Assembly: GCA_051294375.1 (NCBI GenBank)
Contig: CM119264.1
Location: forward strand, 24,158,002 to 24,222,001
DNA: 64,000 nucleotides
Direction: 5' to 3'
DNA from: Paraspadella gotoi
Taxonomy: Eukaryota; Chaetognatha
Below, piece by piece: positions 60,647-64,000 of the stretch; position 1 is the first letter of the stretch, and every line of letters starts with the position of its first letter. The notes beneath the pieces were generated by a model. That model was given only the letters and a program-made list of their open reading frames with translations, was not told the DNA's origin and did no database searches. Position numbers and translations under genes: made by a program.

Positions 60647-61583
60647 TCTCCAACCTTCTCTTATGAAACTCTCCCTCCAACGACGCACTCAGATTCCTCA
60701 ATTCTCTCCCCCTCTTCCGATGCAACATCTCCAATCGAGCCTTCAACTCATCCACGCGCTCTTGGACCCTCTCGACGACCTTCTTCTCGGCCGACTTCCT
60801 CCACTCGGCCAAGTTCTTCTCCAATTCGGCCGAAACTTTGATATTCCGCTCCTCTTCCTCTTTTTGTTCCAGTCGTTCTTCGTCCTTTAGGAGTCTGTGC
60901 TCCAGCATCGCCGCGTCCACCGAGTCCTGATGTTGAGAGAGAGTGGGAGGGAGAAAGAGAGAGAGAGAAAGAGAGATTTTTAAAAATTCAAAAAAAAATT
61001 TAAAAATTTTAGAAATTACAAAGTCCAAAAATTTTTAAAAAATTTAAATTTTAAATTTCAAATAACTTTAAAAAATTCAAAAGCTTTAATGTCGCAAATA
61101 CTATAAGTATTATATGAACGTATATATATTAATGAAAATTATTTTTCGATTTTAATTATACGTATTATCTTTTTTATATTTTCCTATTTTTCGATCACCT
61201 TCGCCACAACTCGCTTCGACGTTCGTTCGGCCTTTCGGGGAAAAACAGAAGAAGAATCAACGAATAACTTGAATAAACTGAATAATTCAATCAACGAATA
61301 ACAATCCACAATCAGCCAATGAGCAATCTAAAAATCATTCACCTCAACATCCGCGATATTCGCCCTCAATTTTTTAATTTTCTTCCTCAACTCTTCCTCC
61401 CTCATCTTCCTCTTCCTCCTCTCCTCCCTTTGCCTTCGCCTCTCCTCCGCCTTGTCCCACCACTTTTTCCTCTTCTCCTCCTCCTCATTCCTCTTGTCTT
61501 TCCTCTTCTCTCCATCCTCCTTCGCCATTTCCCTCTCCTTCATGATTTTCTCCACTTGGTCGTCGAAATGATTTTCTTTTTTC
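54447..61583 (-). CDS. Multi-EGF/Ig transmembrane protein, N-terminal half (coiled coil, EGFs, His/Asp repeat)
   Basis: Exons: 61583-61343, 60926-60655, 60475-60286, 60149-59838, 59694-59014, 58807-58036, 57803-57361, 56641-56176, 56099-55605, 55406-55186, and 54898 into the repeat. Phases join; the 59014 donor and the 55186 donor are the least certain sites. The first three exons are charged coiled coil (KIMKEREMAKEDGEKRKDKR). EGF-like modules follow: NPCVGKPCRHGAC; DPCAARPCVRGSC, DPCRPNPCRHKGRC, CDPNPCHAGTC; CHPNPCNGGLC, CHPNPCHNGEC, CQFSPCANGGTC, CHATPCVHGIC; CDPNPCGDGTC, CTPNPCHWGKC; CFPHPCNGGSC. The 56641 exon then turns into a Thr/Lys/Pro tract that could be mucin-like. Exons 56099 and 55406 are coiled coil. 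The 54898 exon opens DSEENDDYDDVNHY and enters the repeat. No signal peptide is visible, so at least one 5' exon is missing, perhaps beyond 61583. Confidence 0.82.
56840..57348. mobile_element. hAT-like MITE inserted next to an EGF-gene splice donor
   Basis: Terminal repeats TAGGGTGAAGTGA and TAGAGTGATGTGA (reversed), with exact 8-bp duplications CTCCTCAA at 56832-56839 and 57349-57356. It shares internal sequence with the element at 62975 (region around 57020-57095). Its right end lies about 12 bases inside the intron that begins after the exon ending at 57361. Confidence 0.82.
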
Positions 61584-61634
61584 CTGGACGACGACGAAAC
61601 TTATTTATCTGATGATTGTGTATAAGAGGTATTA

Positions 61635-61889
61635 TGGCAACGGGAGAATAGCCTGTGATACCCGGGGCGCGGGGTATCTCACCAACTGGCGTAGGGGCTG
61701 CGGACCCTCAGTGACCGCCTCCTGTCACTGGCATGTTTATACCGGCACCGTCAAATTTAAGCCAGAACCGGGGTACCCGGGGATTGAACCCGGGACGCAC
61801 GGATGGAATGAGATGATTTAGCCTGCTCAGCCATTGAGACGAGGCTGAGGACGGACAGCAGTGAGGCAGCTTTAAGTCTTGCTGCCACA
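61635..61889 (-). repeat. Terminal repeat copy A (tRNA-like promoter)
   Basis: 255 bp. Box A complement at 61822-61833 and box B complement at 61791-61800. Nearly identical to 62116-62370. Confidence 0.75.
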
Positions 61890-62115
61890 GGATCCCCCCA
61901 CCAGACTTCTCCACAGGGGCCTCAATCCTGAGGAGATGTCTGAGAGAAGGTTTTGATCTCATTGCCATAGTGAGAGCGAGCGGGCGAGCGAGCGAGCGAG
62001 TCTGGAGCGTTACCAGAGAAGTAGGGCATAGGCGTGATATGCATACCCTAAGCGACGTAAGCGTGGGCGCACGGTGCGCAGCGGTTGCGTGTTCGAGAGT
62101 CGGGCTCACCACTTA

Positions 62116-62370
62116 TGGCAACGGGAGGATAGCCTGTGATACCCGGGGCGCGGGGTATCTCACCAACTGGCGTAGGGGCTGCGGACCCTCAGTGACCGCC
62201 TCCTGTCACTGGCATGTTTATACCGGCACCGTCACATTTAAGCCAGAACCGGGATACCCGGGGATTGAACCCGGGACGCACGGATGGAATGAGATGATTT
62301 AGCCTGCTCAGCCATTGAGACGAGGCTGAGGACGGACAGCAGTGAGGCAGCTTTAAGTCTTGCTGCCACA
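62116..62370 (-). repeat. Terminal repeat copy B (tRNA-like promoter)
   Basis: 255 bp, the same length as copy A, with about three substitutions; the shared ends suggest a recent insertion. Confidence 0.75.
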
Positions 62371-62374
62371 GTAT

Positions 62375-62966
62375 GATAAGTTAAACTTTTGATTCAGTAA
62401 ATAATAAGAAAGAAGAGAGAATTTATAATATGAGAGCATGAAATGACACAGCTATTTAAATTATATAAACATGATGTAAACATTTTAGTGCCAGACGGAC
62501 AGGACCAAGTAACGACAGTTCTCTACTAGTTTCCGAACTGTAGGCCGCCACTACTCGCTCTTACGCCACCGTGAATGTTATTGCCACAAGGCACAACACG
62601 ACAATTTATCGAATAAAAGTTCATCTCTAATAATGATGGATTAATAATTAAAACGTAGCTCTGATCCATAAACTAGCTAGCATTAAAAACTATACCAAAT
62701 TAAACTTAATTAAAATTATGTATTCGACAATTTATAAAGATACATTCATGAACATTGAACAAGCATGGATACGCAATGTGGTAGTTGGAATTTTGAAAGG
62801 TATTGTAATTAAAAACATTGAACAATATAAAATTAATAACATAAATATTAATAATTTTCTCTGTTTCGATACGTAATTATTTTGGGCAAGTGCAACATAG
62901 TTTTCGCTCACAATAAATCAATAAGTAACAACTGTGACGCTGTAAAATGCTGTAAAATGCTATAGT
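62375..62966. other. No gene seen
   Basis: AT-rich sequence between the terminal-repeat element and the hAT-like MITE. Confidence 0.6.
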
Positions 62967-62974
62967 ATAGACAG

Positions 62975-63597
62975 TAGAGTGGAGCACTCAAAAACAAAAA
63001 AATTATTTGAATGATGAACAATGGATATTTAGATGTGAGATAGTATGATTAACTAGTACAAAAATATTTTGTTCATATTATCTCGGGAACAGAATAGTAT
63101 ATAATATATTTTGTAGTAATATCCTTATAAAATAATAAATTTTAAAAATAATTTTTATAAAACTTTTATTAAAGATTCAGATTCTTCATAAAAAGTTGAA
63201 TCAAAATATAAAAACATGTTATCAAAAATTCTGTCATCTTCAATGTTTAAAATAAGAAAAAAGGTAAAATTCCGGACTTTTTTATTCTCTGTAGTAGAAA
63301 CTTATATATTGTTAAAACGTTTTAGTCATTTTTTGTGGTCTAAACATTAAAATATCATATAACATATTTTATAAAAGTTTCTTAGTTTTTAACAGCGAAT
63401 CCAAATCAGTTCTTAAAAATAAAAAAAATTATTTTAAAATTTGACGATTTTATAAGGATATTACTACATAAATAATTGAATTTGCTATACTGTTATGCTA
63501 AAAAAAAATTTAAAGGATTTTAAATTCATGAATTTATATGTCCATAGGCAGCAAAAAAATAATGTTCATCACTCAATCTTTTCATCACTCCACCCTA
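62975..63597. mobile_element. hAT-like MITE with 8-bp target duplication
   Basis: Terminal inverted repeats TAGAGTGGAG (left) and TAGGGTGGAGTGATGAA (right, reversed). Exact 8-bp direct repeats ATAGACAG flank it at 62967-62974 and 63598-63605. A perfect 22-bp internal inverted repeat lies at 63112-63133 and 63447-63468. It is AT-rich with no transposase ORF. The 8-bp duplication and TIR form fit non-autonomous hAT elements. Confidence 0.82.
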
Positions 63598-63658
63598 ATA
63601 GACAGTACATACATACACGATTACATATTACGAATTCGTTATCTAATTCTTTTAGTTG

Positions 63659-64000
63659 TTACGGATTTTTACGAAAACTTTTATTATTTCTGGGCAAAAC
63701 AGTCGGCGTTCTCCTGATTTCGTTTGTCCCGATATTCAAATCGACGGTGAACTTCAACGATGCCCGATTTCCTTCTCCTTTTCGCTCCAAATCTCTCATC
63801 GTCGTCGACGTCGTCGTCATTGATGAATCCGTTGTCAGATTTGTCGGCGTCAACGACTTTTTTGCAATCGTCTTTGTATTCGGTTTTCCCTTAGAGTCAG
63901 AAGACAAAAATTCATCCCCCGATCTCGTCCCTTTAACTTCTCTTCTCGCGACTTTTCCTTCATCTCCGATCCCCGTCTCGGCTTTCTCGTCAATCGGCAA
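63659..64000 (-). CDS. Candidate exon of an unidentified gene, open at the window edge
   Basis: A GC-richer minus-strand reading frame of at least 113 codons, open at base 64000 and ending at a stop at 63659. A possible donor (TTTTC/GTAAAA) lies just before the stop. The product is polar, Lys/Thr/Ser-rich and low complexity (KPNTKTIAKKSLTPTNLTTD). It could be an upstream exon of the EGF/Ig gene or the 3' end of another gene; neither can be decided here. Confidence 0.4.
   Translation of the reverse strand: MPIDEKAETGIGDEGKVARREVKGTRSGDEFLSSDSKGKPNTKTIAKKSLTPTNLTTDSSMTTTSTTMRDLERKGEGNRASLKFTVDLNIGTNEIRRTPTVLPRNNKSFRKNP

Larger units (their letters stand above)
61635..62370 (-). mobile_element. 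Possible TRIM-like element (or two SINE copies) with tRNA-like terminal repeats
   Basis: Two direct repeats of 255 bp (61635-61889 and 62116-62370) differ at about three positions and flank 226 bp of unique sequence. On the minus strand each starts TGTGGCAGC and ends GTTGCCA. A TGGTGAGCCCG stretch (62111-62101), possibly primer-binding, lies just after the 5' repeat, and a G-rich purine tract (about 61901-61892) just before the 3' repeat. GTAT occurs at both outer flanks. Each repeat contains an A-box-like TGGCTGAGCAGG and a B-box-like GGTTCAATCC, i.e. a tRNA-like Pol III promoter. No coding capacity is present. The alternative is two insertions of one tRNA-derived SINE. Confidence 0.6.

Overview
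This is nuclear DNA from an animal, most likely an invertebrate with motile cilia or flagellated sperm. Genes are split into many short GT-AG exons and lie among long simple repeats. They encode animal-type proteins: SCUBE, SPEF2, an axonemal dynein light-chain relative, and EGF, immunoglobulin and LDL-receptor-A proteins. The phylum cannot be fixed from this sequence alone.

Layout. Bases 1-2350 are a large nested palindrome, followed by a G-rich minisatellite and AT-rich sequence without a convincing gene. Bases 6026-13463 (+) hold the last 11 coding exons of a SCUBE-family secreted protein. Its long intron at 10562-13153 contains a separate same-strand gene (about 10911-12941) with an axonemal dynein light-chain-like segment. 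Bases 14929-16198 (-) encode a small type I membrane protein with two LDLa modules. Bases 16893-28383 (-) hold a complete 22-exon SPEF2 gene; all exon phases agree and give 2080 residues. Bases 30206 to about 61583 (-) hold a large membrane protein: N-terminal coiled coil, many EGF modules, a Thr/Lys-rich stretch, a huge His/Asp/Asn-rich tandem repeat, more EGFs, one Ig-like domain, a GCC2/GCC3 (ephrin-receptor-like) cysteine module, a transmembrane helix and an acidic tail. A tRNA-Tyr gene with an 18-base intron lies antisense in one of its introns.

Assembly warning. From 34609 to 53675 the sequence is not reliable unique DNA. Most of it is an indel-ridden second copy of 23.3-34.6 kb (SPEF2 5' half plus the 3' half of the EGF/Ig gene) and of 53.7-56.8 kb. 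It is bounded by fixed 25-N gaps and has strand flips inside the coding minisatellite. I read it as raw long-read gap-fill around an unresolvable coding repeat, not as paralogues. The true locus is probably 30206-34583 joined through a repeat array of unknown length to 53701 onward.

Mobile DNA. Two hAT-like MITEs with exact 8-bp target duplications are present (56840-57348 and 62975-63597). A possible miniature LTR element at 61635-62370 carries a tRNA-like Pol III promoter in each terminal repeat. There is also an AT-rich repeat family, one copy of which hosts a SINE.

Functionally, SPEF2 and the dynein-like protein belong to the axoneme, while SCUBE, the LDLa protein and the EGF/Ig protein are secreted or cell-surface products. 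Nothing suggests that these neighbours form a pathway.
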